Origin: Orbaceae bacterium lpD01 | GTDB lineage: Bacteria; Pseudomonadota; Gammaproteobacteria; Enterobacterales; Orbaceae | Assembly: GCA_036251705.1 (NCBI GenBank) | Contig: CP133959.1 | Location: 372,001-436,000, forward strand | Direction: 5' to 3' | DNA length: 64,000 nt | Shown here: positions 28,076-38,839 of the stretch, one piece after another | Numbering within the stretch: position 1 is the stretch's first letter | Layout: the number at the start of each line of letters is the position of its first letter | Translations under genes and position numbers: made by a program | The notes under the pieces: generated by a model | The model's input: only the letters and a program-made list of their open reading frames with translations | Databases searched by the model: none | Told to the model about the DNA's origin: nothing

Positions 28076-28829
28076 TTCTTTCTAACTGCTCTCGCTGCGG
28101 TTTGTTTAGGCCATATTCCTGTGCTAACCACTTATCTACTGATGAGTACTGCTTCTTTATCGCCTTTAGCGCGGCGTGTAAATAATCGGTTTTAGCCGCA
28201 AAAATATCCTGTTGAAACTGGGTATCTTCAAACGCCTTATGTTGTTTGAGCTGTGACAATATTTTAGCTCGAAAAGGCGCAAGGGTTTGTTCGGTTAATA
28301 GATAATCTGCCATCACCGTATCTTCATCAACACCTAAAGCAAACAGGGTTAAAGCACTACCAACACCAGTTCTATCTTTACCTATAGCACAGTGTTGCAC
28401 CATCGGTTTCAGGGTTGATTCTTTTAATAAATCGACGAGCTGGAAATAACCTGCATTATGAAAAGGGAGTCGCTCATACAGGGTAATCATAAATTGATGA
28501 CCGGTGCCTTGATGGGATTTATTGTATTGTACCTCTTGCATAAGATTTGCCGTGATATCATCATCAATCGGGTTAGCGGGTACGCTAAAGTATTGGGCGC
28601 CAGGCCATAACGTATCCGGATTTTGATCTATTTCACTCTTATCGCGGTAGTCTAATACTGAGGTTAGTTGAATATCATGGGTCAATATATTGAGATCCTG
28701 CTTCGAGAGATCCGACAGGGCACCGGAACGGAATAATACACCGTGCTTAATCACTGCGTTATCTTGGGTTTTTATGCCACCGAGTTCTCTAAAGTTAATC
28801 GCATGGGTAAGTGATAGGTTTTGCATCAT
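28062..28829 (-). CDS. Tyrosine phosphatase-like protein (Y_phosphatase3 family)
   Basis: This 255-residue protein has the cysteine-dependent phosphatase loop HCAIGKDRTG with Cys147 and Arg153, and the family start NFRELGG (about 12-18) plus LFRSGALS (32-39). It resembles bacterial dual-specificity/lipid phosphatases of the LipA/PTP-Z group. There is no signal peptide, so it is probably cytoplasmic. The substrate is unknown. It converges on the phosphopantetheinyl transferase gene; no functional link is evident. Confidence 0.85.
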   Translation of the reverse strand: MMQNLSLTHAINFRELGGIKTQDNAVIKHGVLFRSGALSDLSKQDLNILTHDIQLTSVLDYRDKSEIDQNPDTLWPGAQYFSVPANPIDDDITANLMQEVQYNKSHQGTGHQFMITLYERLPFHNAGYFQLVDLLKESTLKPMVQHCAIGKDRTGVGSALTLFALGVDEDTVMADYLLTEQTLAPFRAKILSQLKQHKAFEDTQFQQDIFAAKTDYLHAALKAIKKQYSSVDKWLAQEYGLNKPQREQLERKYLF

Positions 28830-29277
28830 TGTTTTTCCTTTTTATTATGCTAAAAACAGAGATATCAATAAGCTTAACAGCTCTTTCTTATTGACAATAG
28901 CAGGTGCTATTTGCATAGTTATACTATCAGCGACAAGCGAATGGCGGAATAAAAATATCACATTATTGAGGTCAGAAGGCTTAAATAGCGTTACGCTATA
29001 TTGATTTATATGCTTATTGGCGATATATCTGTTATCATTCAAAAATGATATGGATCATATTGAGAACCGTGTTGAAATTTGATTATCAGTCTATTTCCTT
29101 CTGACAGGATGACGAGATAAGCAGATATCTGTTTCTTTTGTTGACTGATTGAAAGTTTATACATCAATACTCATATTTCAATTCAATATTTTTTACCCAT
29201 CATGTTGTATAATCGCATTTATTTTATTATCTTATTTGCATATAAACTCATTATCTCGTTAGGATGTTTGTAACATA
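28830..29277. other. Intergenic region with nested inverted repeats upstream of yheU
   Basis: This 448-nt stretch is the divergent promoter region of the phosphatase gene and yheU. I see no credible gene. Noted elements: a palindrome ATAGCGT-T-ACGCTAT (28985-28999); TATCATT-CAAA-AATGATA (29033-29050) overlapping ATGAT-ATGG-ATCAT (29045-29058), the latter like an FNR-type site with the outer bases changed; and AT-rich promoter-like sequence near 29150-29220. Confidence 0.5.
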
Positions 29278-29502
29278 ATGATTATTCCTTGGCAGCAGCT
29301 AGAACAAGCGACATTAAATAATGTAATTGAATATTTTGTATTGCGTGAAGGTACTGATTATGGTGCTAAAGAAAAGTCATTAGCACAAAAAGTCGCCGAT
29401 ATTAAAAGACAATTAATCGAGGGTAAGCTTGTTTTGGTCTGGTCTGAACTGCATGAATCGATTGATGTGAAAGTGATAGATGCTAGTCTGATTCAAACAT
29501 AA
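29278..29502 (+). CDS. yheU: YheU family protein (UPF0270)
   Basis: A 74-residue protein of unknown function, typical of UPF0270: [39 protein letters not shown] and [11 protein letters not shown] match E. coli YheU. In E. coli yheU-prkB-yhfA lie next to crp; here yheU is 74 nt before crp with prkB and yhfA missing. Confidence 0.92.
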   Translation: MIIPWQQLEQATLNNVIEYFVLREGTDYGAKEKSLAQKVADIKRQLIEGKLVLVWSELHESIDVKVIDASLIQT

Positions 29503-29576
29503 ATGAGATAATAAGGTTATTAAGAAATAATATCTCTATTATATTTATAATATTTTGTTGATATAAGGGGCTTTAA

Positions 29577-30209
29577 ATGATTATTGGTAAACAGCAGTCG
29601 GATACCACACTAGAATGGTTTTTATCTCATTGTCATATACATAAATATCCAGCAAAAAGTACTCTTATACATCAAGGTGAAAAAGCTGAAACGTTGTACT
29701 ACATTATCAAGGGTTCTGTAGCGGTTTTAATTAAAGATGATGAAGGCAAAGAGATGATTTTGTCTTATCTAAGCCAGGGTGATTTTATTGGCGAGATTGG
29801 TTTATTTGAAGAGGGCACTGAGCGTAGTGCTTGGGTGAAAGCTAAAACCAGTTGTGAAGTTGCGGAAATTTCCTATAAAAAATTTAAGCAATTAGTTCAG
29901 GTGAATCCCGATATTCTCATGCGTTTAGCTGGCCAGATGGCACTTCGTTTACAGGTAACCTCAGAAAAAGTGAGTAATTTAGCATTTTTAGATGTTGCCG
30001 GTCGTATCGCGCAAACCTTATTAAATTTAGCTAAACAATCTGATGCGATGACCCATCCAGATGGTATGCAAATAAAAATCACGCGCCAAGAGATTGGTCA
30101 AATTGTAGGGTGTTCACGAGAAACGGTGGGCAGAATCTTAAAAATGCTTGAAGAACAACATCTTATCTCTGCGCACGGTAAGACGATTGTGGTATACGGT
30201 ACCCGATAA
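29577..30209 (+). CDS. crp: cAMP receptor protein CRP
   Basis: CRP is the cAMP-dependent global regulator of carbon use. The 210-residue protein, the same length as E. coli CRP, has the cyclic-nucleotide fold with [22 protein letters not shown] (phosphate-binding cassette, stated here as GEIGLF and RSAWVKA) and a C-terminal helix-turn-helix ([19 protein letters not shown], Arg-Glu of the recognition helix visible). A perfect CRP site lies before rpoH in this window. Confidence 0.96.
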   Translation: MIIGKQQSDTTLEWFLSHCHIHKYPAKSTLIHQGEKAETLYYIIKGSVAVLIKDDEGKEMILSYLSQGDFIGEIGLFEEGTERSAWVKAKTSCEVAEISYKKFKQLVQVNPDILMRLAGQMALRLQVTSEKVSNLAFLDVAGRIAQTLLNLAKQSDAMTHPDGMQIKITRQEIGQIVGCSRETVGRILKMLEEQHLISAHGKTIVVYGTR

Positions 30210-30372
30210 TAGTTGATGATGATCAAAATCGTGCAATTTCAGCGAATAATTTTATTTTTCGTTGGCGATTCCTTTCTGAAAATATTTTATCCCTATCAGT
30301 GGTTATGTTAACATAGCTGCACTTTTACTTGTCACTGACTCGATTTAGTAAGCTCAATACTAAAGGATTAAT

Positions 30373-31098
30373 ATGCCTGGACTGAATATAGGGATTCCCA
30401 AACACGTTGCGATTATCATGGATGGTAATGGACGATGGGCGAATCAACGTGGTCAATCACGTGCAATCGGGCATCGAGCAGGTTTGAAAGTAGTCAGAAA
30501 AATTGTTCGGGCGGCTTCGGAAAAAGGTATTTTGGCATTAACCTTATATGCCTTTAGTAGTGAAAACTGGAATCGGCCGGAAACTGAAGTATCGGCGCTG
30601 ATGGCGCTATTTATCTACGCTTTAAATCGTGAAGTAAAGCGTCTACACCAAAACAATATAAAATTACGTATTATTGGTGACATCTCACGCTTCAATCAGC
30701 AGCTACAAAAAATGATTTATCAAGCGCAATCATTAACTGAAAATAATACCGGATTAGTGTTAAATATTGCGGCTAATTATGGCGGCCACTGGGATATTCT
30801 TCAGGCAACCAAAAAATTGATCGCGCAAATTGAAGATAATCAATTATCACTAGCGCAATTAGATGAGGCAGTTTTTCAAAAACAGCTCTGTCTTGCCGAT
30901 CTTCCGGATGTTGATTTAGTGATTCGTACTGGTGGTGAATGCCGCATCAGTAATTTTTTAGTTTGGCAGATTGCTTATGCTGAACTCTACTTTATAGAGA
31001 CATTATGGCCTGATTTTGATGAATCTGCGTTTATGCAGGCCATTGAAGTTTTCCAATCTCGCGAACGCCGCTTTGGCAATATCAAAGAACAATCCTAG
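30373..31098 (+). CDS. ispU: Undecaprenyl diphosphate synthase
   Basis: IspU (UppS) is the cis-prenyltransferase that makes the C55 lipid carrier for peptidoglycan and LPS. The 241-residue protein has [13 protein letters not shown] with the catalytic Asp, [13 protein letters not shown] and [17 protein letters not shown]. It opens the envelope run ispU-cdsA-rseP-bamA-skp-lpxD; dxr, which precedes it in E. coli, is absent, and crp lies upstream instead. Confidence 0.96.
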   Translation: MPGLNIGIPKHVAIIMDGNGRWANQRGQSRAIGHRAGLKVVRKIVRAASEKGILALTLYAFSSENWNRPETEVSALMALFIYALNREVKRLHQNNIKLRIIGDISRFNQQLQKMIYQAQSLTENNTGLVLNIAANYGGHWDILQATKKLIAQIEDNQLSLAQLDEAVFQKQLCLADLPDVDLVIRTGGECRISNFLVWQIAYAELYFIETLWPDFDESAFMQAIEVFQSRERRFGNIKEQS

Positions 31099-31107
31099 AG
31101 GTTTACC

Positions 31108-31950
31108 ATGTTGATGCAACGTTTAATTACCGCGTTAGTTTTAATTCCCTGTGTCGTTATGGCGCTATTCTTTTTACCCCTGCCTTATTTCTCCGCTGTG
31201 ATTATCTTAGTTTGTGGGCTGGCAATGTGGGAATGGACGCAATTTTTAGGCATAAAAAGACCTAATATGCGTGGACTTTGTGCCTTAATAGGGATGATTG
31301 TTTTAGCCGTGATGACCTATTTTATTCCATTTTCTTGGTTTAATAATCTGATTGTCTACTCGCTGGAACTCGCCTTAGTCTGGTGGCTAGTCGCATTGAT
31401 ATTAGTGATTACCTACCCTAAAACAGCGCGTATTTGGCAAAATTCGGTATTATTGAAAAGCGTATTTGGATTTTGTACTATTTTTCCTTTTTTCACCAGT
31501 CTGCTGGCGCTGCGCTCATTACTCTATATCTTTAATCCCTATATCGGTGCATTTTGGGTCTTGTACGTATTAGTTTTAGTCTGGGCGACCGATTCAGGCG
31601 CCTATTTTGCGGGTCGATTTTTTGGTAAACATAAACTCGCCCCACACGTGTCTCCGGGTAAAACAGTTGAAGGATTCATTGGTGGCGTGTTAACCTCTGT
31701 TATCATTGCGACAATTGTGATGCTTATTTGGGGTTCAGCTGGTTCGTTTCGCAGTATTATGGTCGCCTCGATTGTTGCAATTCTCGCCTCGGTATTAGGG
31801 GATTTAACAGAAAGTATGTTTAAGCGTGCGGCTGGTATCAAAGACAGTGGACATCTTATCCCTGGTCATGGCGGTGTTTTAGACCGAATTGACAGTATTA
31901 CTGCTGCTATGCCTGTCTTTGTCGGTTTACTGTTTGCGGTATTAGTTTAA
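31108..31950 (+). CDS. cdsA: CDP-diglyceride synthetase
   Basis: CdsA makes CDP-diacylglycerol, the precursor of all phospholipids, at the inner membrane. The 280-residue protein has about eight hydrophobic segments and the C-terminal family signature (SVLGDLTESMFKRAAGIKD, then HGGVLDRIDS). The gap to ispU is 9 nt and to rseP 28 nt. Confidence 0.95.
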   Translation: MLMQRLITALVLIPCVVMALFFLPLPYFSAVIILVCGLAMWEWTQFLGIKRPNMRGLCALIGMIVLAVMTYFIPFSWFNNLIVYSLELALVWWLVALILVITYPKTARIWQNSVLLKSVFGFCTIFPFFTSLLALRSLLYIFNPYIGAFWVLYVLVLVWATDSGAYFAGRFFGKHKLAPHVSPGKTVEGFIGGVLTSVIIATIVMLIWGSAGSFRSIMVASIVAILASVLGDLTESMFKRAAGIKDSGHLIPGHGGVLDRIDSITAAMPVFVGLLFAVLV

Positions 31951-31978
31951 CAAGTTAACTGAGTAAGGTGACCGTATC

Positions 31979-33313
31979 GTGCTTTGGACTATATTAATTT
32001 TTATCATTACTATCAGTGTATTAGTTACTATTCACGAATTGGGTCACTTTTTGATTGCACGCCTATGTGGTGTACGTGTTGAATGTTTTTCGATTGGTTT
32101 TGGACCCAGTTTAGTCTCTTTCAGGCATAAGTCTGGCACCAAATTTATGATTTCAGCGATTCCATTAGGTGGATACGTCAAAATGCTTGATGGTCGGGTG
32201 GATAGTTTAACGGCTGAAAACCGGCGTTTTGCTTTTGATCAGCAATCTATTGCCAAGCGCGCAGCGATTATTAGTGCGGGCCCGATAGCTAATTTTATTT
32301 TGGCTTTTGTCACCTACTGGATTATTTTTCAAGCCGGGGTTGCCTCTTTCCCCGTTAAAGTTGCACAAATATCACCCAATTCAATCGCTTCTTATACAAA
32401 TATTCCGCCTGGTGCGGAACTAAAATCAATAAATAGTATCAAAATAGATGATTGGCAAGATGTGCGTTTGGCTTTAGTGAGCGCTGTGGGGCAACAGAAT
32501 ATTCAAATTGACTATATACCAGTAATCCAATCAAGTCTCAAAACAGTCAATGCGGATATTCAAGGTTGGCAAGTGGATTTGGAAAAAGAAGATCCCATTT
32601 CGGCCTTCGGTTTCATACCGCAAAATCCACAGGTTATCCCCGTACTCACTCAGGTGGTTAGCGCTTCTGCGGCGGAACGGGCAGGCTTGATGGTTGGTGA
32701 CCGAATTATGCGGATTGATGGTGTGCAACTTGATAATTGGAATAACTTAGTCACGCAAATTAAACAAGGTCATCCCATCGATTTGGAAATCTTGAGAGCG
32801 GGACGAACCCAATATTTAAATCTTGTTCCCGATTTGCGTATAATTGAAAATGAGTATGGCGAAAAGGAACAAGAGGGCTTTGCTGGTATTGTACCAAGTA
32901 GTGATGTGGTGATTAAAAAATATAATGCTGTATCAGCATTAAGTAAATCATTAGCGCAAACGGGTATGATGATGAAAGTAACCGTGCGTTCATTTTATCA
33001 ACTTGTGACGGGGTCGTTGAGTTTAAAGAATCTATCTGGTCCGGTGACGATAGCAAAAAGTGCAGAGCAATCGGCAAGTTATGGTATAGTGGCATACTTA
33101 TATTTTTTAGGTTTTATTAGTATTAGTTTAGGTATTGTGAATTTGATTCCTTTGCCCGTTCTTGATGGTGGTCATTTACTGTTTTTATTCATCGAAAAAA
33201 TAAAAGGTGCGCCTTTATCTGAAAAAAAACAGGCACTATTTTATCGAATTAGCTTTATGTTATTAATGATAGTTATGGGATTTACGTTGTATAATGATTT
33301 TTCACGATTATAG
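31979..33313 (+). CDS. rseP: Site-2 protease RseP (GTG start)
   Basis: RseP is the intramembrane zinc metalloprotease that cuts RseA after DegS, releasing sigma-E. HELGH (in TIHELGHFLI, near residue 22) is the HEXXH zinc site, and PLPVLDGGH near residue 390 supplies the third ligand. PDZ domains lie in the middle (about 120-300). The 444-residue protein starts at GTG with AAGG upstream. degS is present elsewhere in the window at 60356-61405. Confidence 0.96.
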   Translation: MLWTILIFIITISVLVTIHELGHFLIARLCGVRVECFSIGFGPSLVSFRHKSGTKFMISAIPLGGYVKMLDGRVDSLTAENRRFAFDQQSIAKRAAIISAGPIANFILAFVTYWIIFQAGVASFPVKVAQISPNSIASYTNIPPGAELKSINSIKIDDWQDVRLALVSAVGQQNIQIDYIPVIQSSLKTVNADIQGWQVDLEKEDPISAFGFIPQNPQVIPVLTQVVSASAAERAGLMVGDRIMRIDGVQLDNWNNLVTQIKQGHPIDLEILRAGRTQYLNLVPDLRIIENEYGEKEQEGFAGIVPSSDVVIKKYNAVSALSKSLAQTGMMMKVTVRSFYQLVTGSLSLKNLSGPVTIAKSAEQSASYGIVAYLYFLGFISISLGIVNLIPLPVLDGGHLLFLFIEKIKGAPLSEKKQALFYRISFMLLMIVMGFTLYNDFSRL

Positions 33314-33356
33314 TTTGATTACTATAAAACTATAGAAATATGGATGAACAGTTATA

Positions 33357-35768
33357 ATGAATATAAATAAGCTATTTACGATACCGCTCATTTTAGGTGG
33401 TATAGCAACTTATAGCAGTGCGGCCTATGCTGAAGATTTTGTCGTCCAAGACATTCAATTTTCAGGCCTACAACGTGTTGCACTGGGTGCCGCTTTACTC
33501 GAAATGCCTGTTCAGGTTGGGGATACCATCAATGATGATGATCTTGGCCGGATTGTAAAGTCGCTGTTTTCGAGTGGTAACTATGAAGATATTCAGGTTT
33601 ATCGTGATGGTAATAAATTAATCGTTCAAGTGAAAGAGCGACCAACAATTGCCAATATCGTTCTTTCTGGTAATAAATCAGTTAAAAGTGATGCCTTGAT
33701 GGCGAACCTTGATAGTTCAGGGATTCGTGTAGGTGACTCATTAGATCGAACTAAATTATCGATAATCGAAAAAAGCTTAGAAGAGTTCTACTATAGTATT
33801 GGTAAATATAATGCACAGGTTAAAGCGGTTATTACACCACTTGATCGTAATCGTGTTGATCTGAATTTAACGATTGCTGAGGGAACTTCAGCTTTAATCG
33901 AACAAATCAATATCGTGGGTGCGAAAGCATACTCGTCAGAAGAGCTCATTTCTCGCTTCGCTTTACGTGATGAAGTGCCTTGGTGGAATATGGTCGGTGA
34001 TCGCAAATATCAGAAGCAGAAATTATCTGCAGATTTGGATGAGTTGCAGAGTTTCTATCTGGACCGTGGTTATGCGCGTTTTACCATTGACTCCACTCAT
34101 GTCAGCTTAACGCCGGATAAAAAAGGTATCTACGTCACTATCAATATTGCCGAAGGCGATCAATATCGTCTGTCGGGTTATGATTTAAAAGGTAATTTTT
34201 CTGATTATGAAAAGCAGATTAATCAAATTGTTGCTGAGCGTGTTGTGGATGGGCAACTTTATAACGGTAAGCGCGTGACGGCACTAGAAGATAGTATTAA
34301 AGTTATGCTGGCCAATTATGGTTACGCGTTTCCTAAAGTTGTTGTTCAACCGGATATTAATGATAAAGATAAAACGGTTAAATTGATGGTTTATGTCGAC
34401 GCAGGTAATCGTTATTATGTTAGGAAAATCAATATCGTCGGTAATGATATCACTAGTGATGAGGTCATTCGTCGCGAGTTACGTCAGATGGAAGGTGCTT
34501 GGCTAGGTAGTAGCTTGGTTGAAAAAGGACGCGAACGTCTTAATCGTCTGGGTTACTTTGAAACGGTTCAGGTAGATACACAAAGAGTACCAGGAACCAC
34601 CGATCAAGTTGATGTTATTTATCACGTTGCCGAAAGAAACACCGGTAGTATTAAGCTTGGTGTCGGTATTGGTACTGAAAGTGGTTTAAGTTTCAATGCA
34701 GGTATCCAACAAACTAACTGGTTAGGGACTGGTAATAGCGTCTCTTTTGATGTAAATACCACCAATTCAGATAAAACGGCTTCAATCTCAATGACTGACC
34801 CGTACTTTACGGTTGATGGTGTGAGTTTAGGTGGGCAGGTTTTCTATAATACCTATAACGCTGATAAAGATGGTGATTTATCCGAATATTCAAGTCGAAC
34901 TTATGGGACTAACGTCAGCTTAGGCTTCCCGGTCAGTGAAAATAACTTTATTCGTTTGGGATTAGATTACTCTAATCACCACCTATCGGATATGCAGCCA
35001 CAATACACGATGTGGCGCTATTTCCGTTCTGTGGGAGAAAAACTCTCTAATACCGATCAAAACTTTAAATTCGATACTAATGATTTACTGTTAAGTACCT
35101 ATTGGGGATATAACTCATTAGACCGTGGTTATTTCCCAACGGAAGGGGTTAAAACCAGTATTAATGCGAAAATTTCATTACCGGTTTTTGATAACCGTTA
35201 TTATAAAGTGACATGGGATGGTTCATACTACTATCCAGTGGATAATGACCATAATTGGGTATTATTAACCAAAGGTCGTTTTGGGATAGGTAATGGTTTT
35301 GGTTCGCGTGATTTACCATTCTACGATAACTTCTATGCGGGTGGTTCTTATATGTTACGTGGCTTTAAATCCAATACGGTAGGCCCAAAAGCGATTTATT
35401 ATAAGAACTGTAATAGTGACTTTACCTACTGTTCTCCATCTTCTGACTCGGTGGGTGGGAATGTGTTAGGCTTTGCAAGCCTTGAGTTAATCGTACCAAC
35501 ACCGTTTATTAGTGAGAAGTATTCAAATAGCGTTAGAACGTCAGTTTTTGTTGATGCAGGTACGGTATTCGATTCACACTGGGATTTAAAAAATATGCCA
35601 GGTGTACCTGATTATAGCAATCCATATGATATTCGTTATTCGGCGGGTGTCGCATTGCAATGGATGTCACCGTTAGGTCCGTTAGTCTTTTCTTATGCAC
35701 AACCGATCAAGAAGTATACGGGGGATTCGGCCCAACAGTTCCAGTTTAATATTGGTACAACTTGGTAA
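33357..35768 (+). CDS. bamA: Outer-membrane protein assembly factor BamA
   Basis: BamA is the core of the BAM complex that inserts beta-barrel proteins in the outer membrane. The 803-residue precursor has a signal peptide ending near AYAEDF, five POTRA domains (about 24-420) and a 16-strand barrel ending FNIGTTW, a proper C-terminal outer-membrane signal. The barrel contains the conserved MLRGF segment of loop 6. It lies between rseP and skp as in E. coli. Confidence 0.97.
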   Translation: MNINKLFTIPLILGGIATYSSAAYAEDFVVQDIQFSGLQRVALGAALLEMPVQVGDTINDDDLGRIVKSLFSSGNYEDIQVYRDGNKLIVQVKERPTIANIVLSGNKSVKSDALMANLDSSGIRVGDSLDRTKLSIIEKSLEEFYYSIGKYNAQVKAVITPLDRNRVDLNLTIAEGTSALIEQINIVGAKAYSSEELISRFALRDEVPWWNMVGDRKYQKQKLSADLDELQSFYLDRGYARFTIDSTHVSLTPDKKGIYVTINIAEGDQYRLSGYDLKGNFSDYEKQINQIVAERVVDGQLYNGKRVTALEDSIKVMLANYGYAFPKVVVQPDINDKDKTVKLMVYVDAGNRYYVRKINIVGNDITSDEVIRRELRQMEGAWLGSSLVEKGRERLNRLGYFETVQVDTQRVPGTTDQVDVIYHVAERNTGSIKLGVGIGTESGLSFNAGIQQTNWLGTGNSVSFDVNTTNSDKTASISMTDPYFTVDGVSLGGQVFYNTYNADKDGDLSEYSSRTYGTNVSLGFPVSENNFIRLGLDYSNHHLSDMQPQYTMWRYFRSVGEKLSNTDQNFKFDTNDLLLSTYWGYNSLDRGYFPTEGVKTSINAKISLPVFDNRYYKVTWDGSYYYPVDNDHNWVLLTKGRFGIGNGFGSRDLPFYDNFYAGGSYMLRGFKSNTVGPKAIYYKNCNSDFTYCSPSSDSVGGNVLGFASLELIVPTPFISEKYSNSVRTSVFVDAGTVFDSHWDLKNMPGVPDYSNPYDIRYSAGVALQWMSPLGPLVFSYAQPIKKYTGDSAQQFQFNIGTTW

Positions 35769-35802
35769 TTATTTATTTTATTTTAAATTAATAGGTGAAA
35801 AT

Positions 35803-36291
35803 GTGAAAAAGATTCTTTGTATTTTAAGTTTAACGGCTTTATTACTATCAGGCTTTGCCTACGCTGATGGACAGAAAATTGCGGTCATTGATGTAATTTA
35901 TATTTTACAAAATATGCCAGAGCGTGAAGCAATATCAAAAGCACTTGATTCAGAGTTTGAAGCAAGAGCCAAAGTACTGCAAACGGAAGAACAAAAAACC
36001 AACGAAGCTGCTTCTCGTTTGCAAAAAGAAGGTTTAACCCTATCTGCTGCACAAAAGAAGAAACTAGCCGATCAAATTAATGCGTTTGAGACAAAAGCTA
36101 AAGCTTTTTCTCAGGATTATCGTAAACGTGAAGGCGAAGAGGCGAACAAATTACTCGTACGTATTAAAGATGTGGTTACACAGATAGTGAAAAAAGACAA
36201 TTATAGCCTAGTGTTAAAAGCTGAAGCGGCTTTTTATGCAGATAATTCAACAGATATTACTGCACAAGTTTTAGAACAGGTTAAGAAATAA
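35803..36291 (+). CDS. skp: Periplasmic chaperone Skp/OmpH (GTG start)
   Basis: Skp is a trimeric periplasmic chaperone that holds unfolded outer-membrane proteins for BamA. I start at the GTG at 35803, preceded by AGGTGA; the frame is open further upstream into bamA but only this start gives a signal peptide ([20 protein letters not shown]). The mature part starts with the typical QKIAVIDV strand and continues with a long charged coiled coil (about 50-130). It has 162 residues and overlaps lpxD by 1 nt. Confidence 0.94.
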   Translation: MKKILCILSLTALLLSGFAYADGQKIAVIDVIYILQNMPEREAISKALDSEFEARAKVLQTEEQKTNEAASRLQKEGLTLSAAQKKKLADQINAFETKAKAFSQDYRKREGEEANKLLVRIKDVVTQIVKKDNYSLVLKAEAAFYADNSTDITAQVLEQVKK

Positions 36292-37319
36292 TGTTTTCAT
36301 ACCGTTTGAATGAATTAGCCAATCATTTAGATGCAACTGTTTATGGTGATGGGGATATCCTCATCACTGGTTTGGCATCGATGAAAAATGCCAAAGCTGG
36401 GCAGATTACTTTTTTGGCTGATCAGAAATATCAACATCAATTATCCAGTTGTCAGGCGAGTGCCGTGGTATTAGCCCAAGATAGTCAATCTTCTTGGTCT
36501 GGTGCGGCATTAGTGGTCAAAAATCCTTATCTGGCTTATGCCAAACTCGCTCAGTTACTCGATACAACCCCTAAGCCTGCTGCAGATATTGCCCCTTCGG
36601 CCGTGATTGCTAGTGATGTCATATTAGGTCGAGGCGTTGCTATCGGTGCCAATGCAGTGATTGAATCCGGTGTTATTTTAGGCAATGACGTGATTATTGG
36701 GCCGGGCTGTTTTATCGGTAAAAATGTGACGATTGGTTCCGGTACAAAATTATGGGCTAACGTATCGATTTATCATCATGTTGTTATCGGCGAGCACTGT
36801 TTAATTCAATCAAGTACCGTGATTGGTGCCGATGGTTTTGGTTACGCCAATGAGCGCGGCAATTGGATAAAAATCCCGCAATTAGGTTCAGTCGTGATTG
36901 GTAACTATGTTGAAATTGGTGCCTGTACGACAATTGATCGCGGTGCACTTGATGATACCATTATTGGTAATGGTGTGATTATTGATAATCAGTGTCAGAT
37001 TGCACACAATGATATTATTGGTGATCATACTGCCGTTGCTGGCGGCGTCATCATGGCGGGTAGTTTAAAAATCGGCCGTTATTGTATGATTGGTGGGGCT
37101 AGTGTCATTAACGGTCATATGGAGATTTGTGATAAAGTCACGGTGACGGGTATGGGGATGGTGATGAGACCCATCACTGAACCGGGTGTTTACTCCTCAG
37201 GTATTCCTTTACAACCGAATAAAGTTTGGCGTAAGACGGCTTCTTTAGTCTTACATATTGATGAAATGAGCAAGCGCTTAAAAGCATTAGAGAAGCAGTT
37301 TAAGCTCGCTAGTGAATAA
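36291..37319 (+). CDS. lpxD: UDP-3-O-acylglucosamine N-acyltransferase
   Basis: LpxD adds the second hydroxyacyl chain to UDP-acyl-glucosamine in lipid A synthesis. The 342-residue protein has an N-terminal uridine-binding domain (about 1-100), a hexapeptide left-handed helix (about 105-310) with the catalytic His in [12 protein letters not shown], and a C-terminal helix. In E. coli fabZ follows at once; here tig follows after a promoter and fabZ lies at 2113-2559, so the cluster is split. Confidence 0.96.
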   Translation: MFSYRLNELANHLDATVYGDGDILITGLASMKNAKAGQITFLADQKYQHQLSSCQASAVVLAQDSQSSWSGAALVVKNPYLAYAKLAQLLDTTPKPAADIAPSAVIASDVILGRGVAIGANAVIESGVILGNDVIIGPGCFIGKNVTIGSGTKLWANVSIYHHVVIGEHCLIQSSTVIGADGFGYANERGNWIKIPQLGSVVIGNYVEIGACTTIDRGALDDTIIGNGVIIDNQCQIAHNDIIGDHTAVAGGVIMAGSLKIGRYCMIGGASVINGHMEICDKVTVTGMGMVMRPITEPGVYSSGIPLQPNKVWRKTASLVLHIDEMSKRLKALEKQFKLASE

Positions 37320-37326
37320 AAGCAGC

Positions 37327-37355
37327 TCGACGAGATAGCTAACGATCGGTATAAT
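37327..37355 (+). promoter_or_regulatory. Probable tig promoter
   Basis: A -10 TATAAT (37350-37355) lies 17 nt after TCGACG (37327-37332), four of six matches to the -35 consensus. The transcript would start near 37362 and carry a leader of about 90 nt containing a hairpin (CCGA...TCGG with outer CGTCC...GGACG, about 37388-37427). Confidence 0.6.
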
Positions 37356-37451
37356 GTACGCCTATTTTGTCAATTTTTTACGCGTTCCGTCCGAATGATA
37401 AAAAAAATCGGATCTCGTTGGACGTATTTTTATGATTTTTGAGGTAGAAAA

Positions 37452-38756
37452 ATGCAAGTTTCTGTTGAAACAACTCAAGGTTTAGGTCGCCGTTTAACAA
37501 TCACTGTTAGCGCCGAAGATATCAAAAAAGCTGTACATGCAGAGCTTGTAAATACAGCCAAAAAAGTGCGTATTGATGGCTTTCGTAAAGGAAAAGTACC
37601 ACTAAATGTTGTTGAACAACGTTATGGTGCGTCTATTTTACAAGATGCATTAGGTGACTTAATGCAAAAAAACTTTATTGAGGCAATCGTTAAAGAGAAA
37701 CTCAATCCAGTTGGGGCGCCAAAATATGCACCAAAACAGTATAAAGATAACGAAGACTTTACTTATGATGTTGAGTTTGAAGTTTATCCAGAAGTTGAAG
37801 TAAAAGGTATTGAGCAAATCGAAATCGAAAAGCCTGTTGCGCAAATTACTGACGCTGACATCGACGTGATGATTGAAACCCTGCGTAAACAACAAGGCAC
37901 TTGGGAAGAAGTGGCGCGTGAAGCGAAAGAACAAGATCGCGTTGTTTTTGACTTTACGGGTACCGTTGATGGTGCTGAGTTTGAAGGCGGAAAAGCGACA
38001 GATTTTGCCCTTGTGTTAGGTCAGGGCCGCATGATTCCTGGTTTTGAAGATGCGATTATGGGTCATAAAGCCGGTGATAGTTTTGATATCAATGTGACCT
38101 TCCCAGCAGATTACCATGCTGAAAACTTGAAGGGTAAACCAGCTAAATTTGCTTCTGTATTGAAAAAAGTTGAAGCATTAGTGTTACCTGAATTGACAGA
38201 AAAAGTGATTAAACGTTTTGGTATTGCTGCGGGCACTTTAGAAGCACTAAAATCAGAAGTTAGCCGTAATATGCAACGTGAATTAACGGCTGCGATTCGT
38301 AGTCGTGTTAAAAATCAAGTTATTGAAGCTTTAGTGAAAGCGAATGAAATTGATGTGCCTGTTGCGATGATTGAGCGTGAAGTCGACGTTTTACGTCAAC
38401 AAGCGATGCAGCGCTTTGGTGGTAATATGCAAAAACCTGTTGAATTACCAAAAGAACTTTTTGAAGCGGAAGCGAAAAAACGTGTAATTATCGGTCTACT
38501 ATTTGGCGAGCTTATTGAATCGCATAAAATGGTTGCTGATGAAGCGAAAGTTAAATCACTGATTGATGAGATTGCCTCTGCTTATGAAGATCCGAAAGAT
38601 GTGATTGCTTATTATCAAAAAGATAATAAAGCGATGGAAAACATCCGAGCCGTTGCATTAGAAGATCAGATTGTTGATTTATTACTTGAGAAAGCAAAAG
38701 TCACCGATAAATCTTACTCTTTCTCTGAGATTATGAATCAAGCACCTGCTGCATAA
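37452..38756 (+). CDS. tig: Trigger factor
   Basis: Trigger factor is the ribosome-bound chaperone and prolyl isomerase that first meets nascent chains. The 434-residue protein has the ribosome-binding domain with GFRKGKVP (about residues 42-49), the FKBP-like domain (about 150-245) and the C-terminal chaperone arms. It precedes clpP, clpX and lon, the standard order. Confidence 0.96.
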   Translation: MQVSVETTQGLGRRLTITVSAEDIKKAVHAELVNTAKKVRIDGFRKGKVPLNVVEQRYGASILQDALGDLMQKNFIEAIVKEKLNPVGAPKYAPKQYKDNEDFTYDVEFEVYPEVEVKGIEQIEIEKPVAQITDADIDVMIETLRKQQGTWEEVAREAKEQDRVVFDFTGTVDGAEFEGGKATDFALVLGQGRMIPGFEDAIMGHKAGDSFDINVTFPADYHAENLKGKPAKFASVLKKVEALVLPELTEKVIKRFGIAAGTLEALKSEVSRNMQRELTAAIRSRVKNQVIEALVKANEIDVPVAMIEREVDVLRQQAMQRFGGNMQKPVELPKELFEAEAKKRVIIGLLFGELIESHKMVADEAKVKSLIDEIASAYEDPKDVIAYYQKDNKAMENIRAVALEDQIVDLLLEKAKVTDKSYSFSEIMNQAPAA

Positions 38757-38786
38757 TTTCAATATTGTTATTTATATCATTGCCAT

Positions 38787-38826
38787 AGCCCAAAAAAGAG
38801 TTGCTCTTCTTTGGGCTGTTTTGTTT
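38787..38826 (+). terminator. Hairpin terminator/attenuator between tig and clpP
   Basis: AGCCCAAA-A-AAGAG (38787-38800) pairs with CTCTT-C-TTTGGGCT (38804-38817), one mismatch, 3-nt loop, followed by GTTTTGTTT. It ends about 13 nt before the clpP start codon, so part of clpP expression may depend on read-through. Confidence 0.7.
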
Positions 38827-38839
38827 ATCAGGAGGATAC

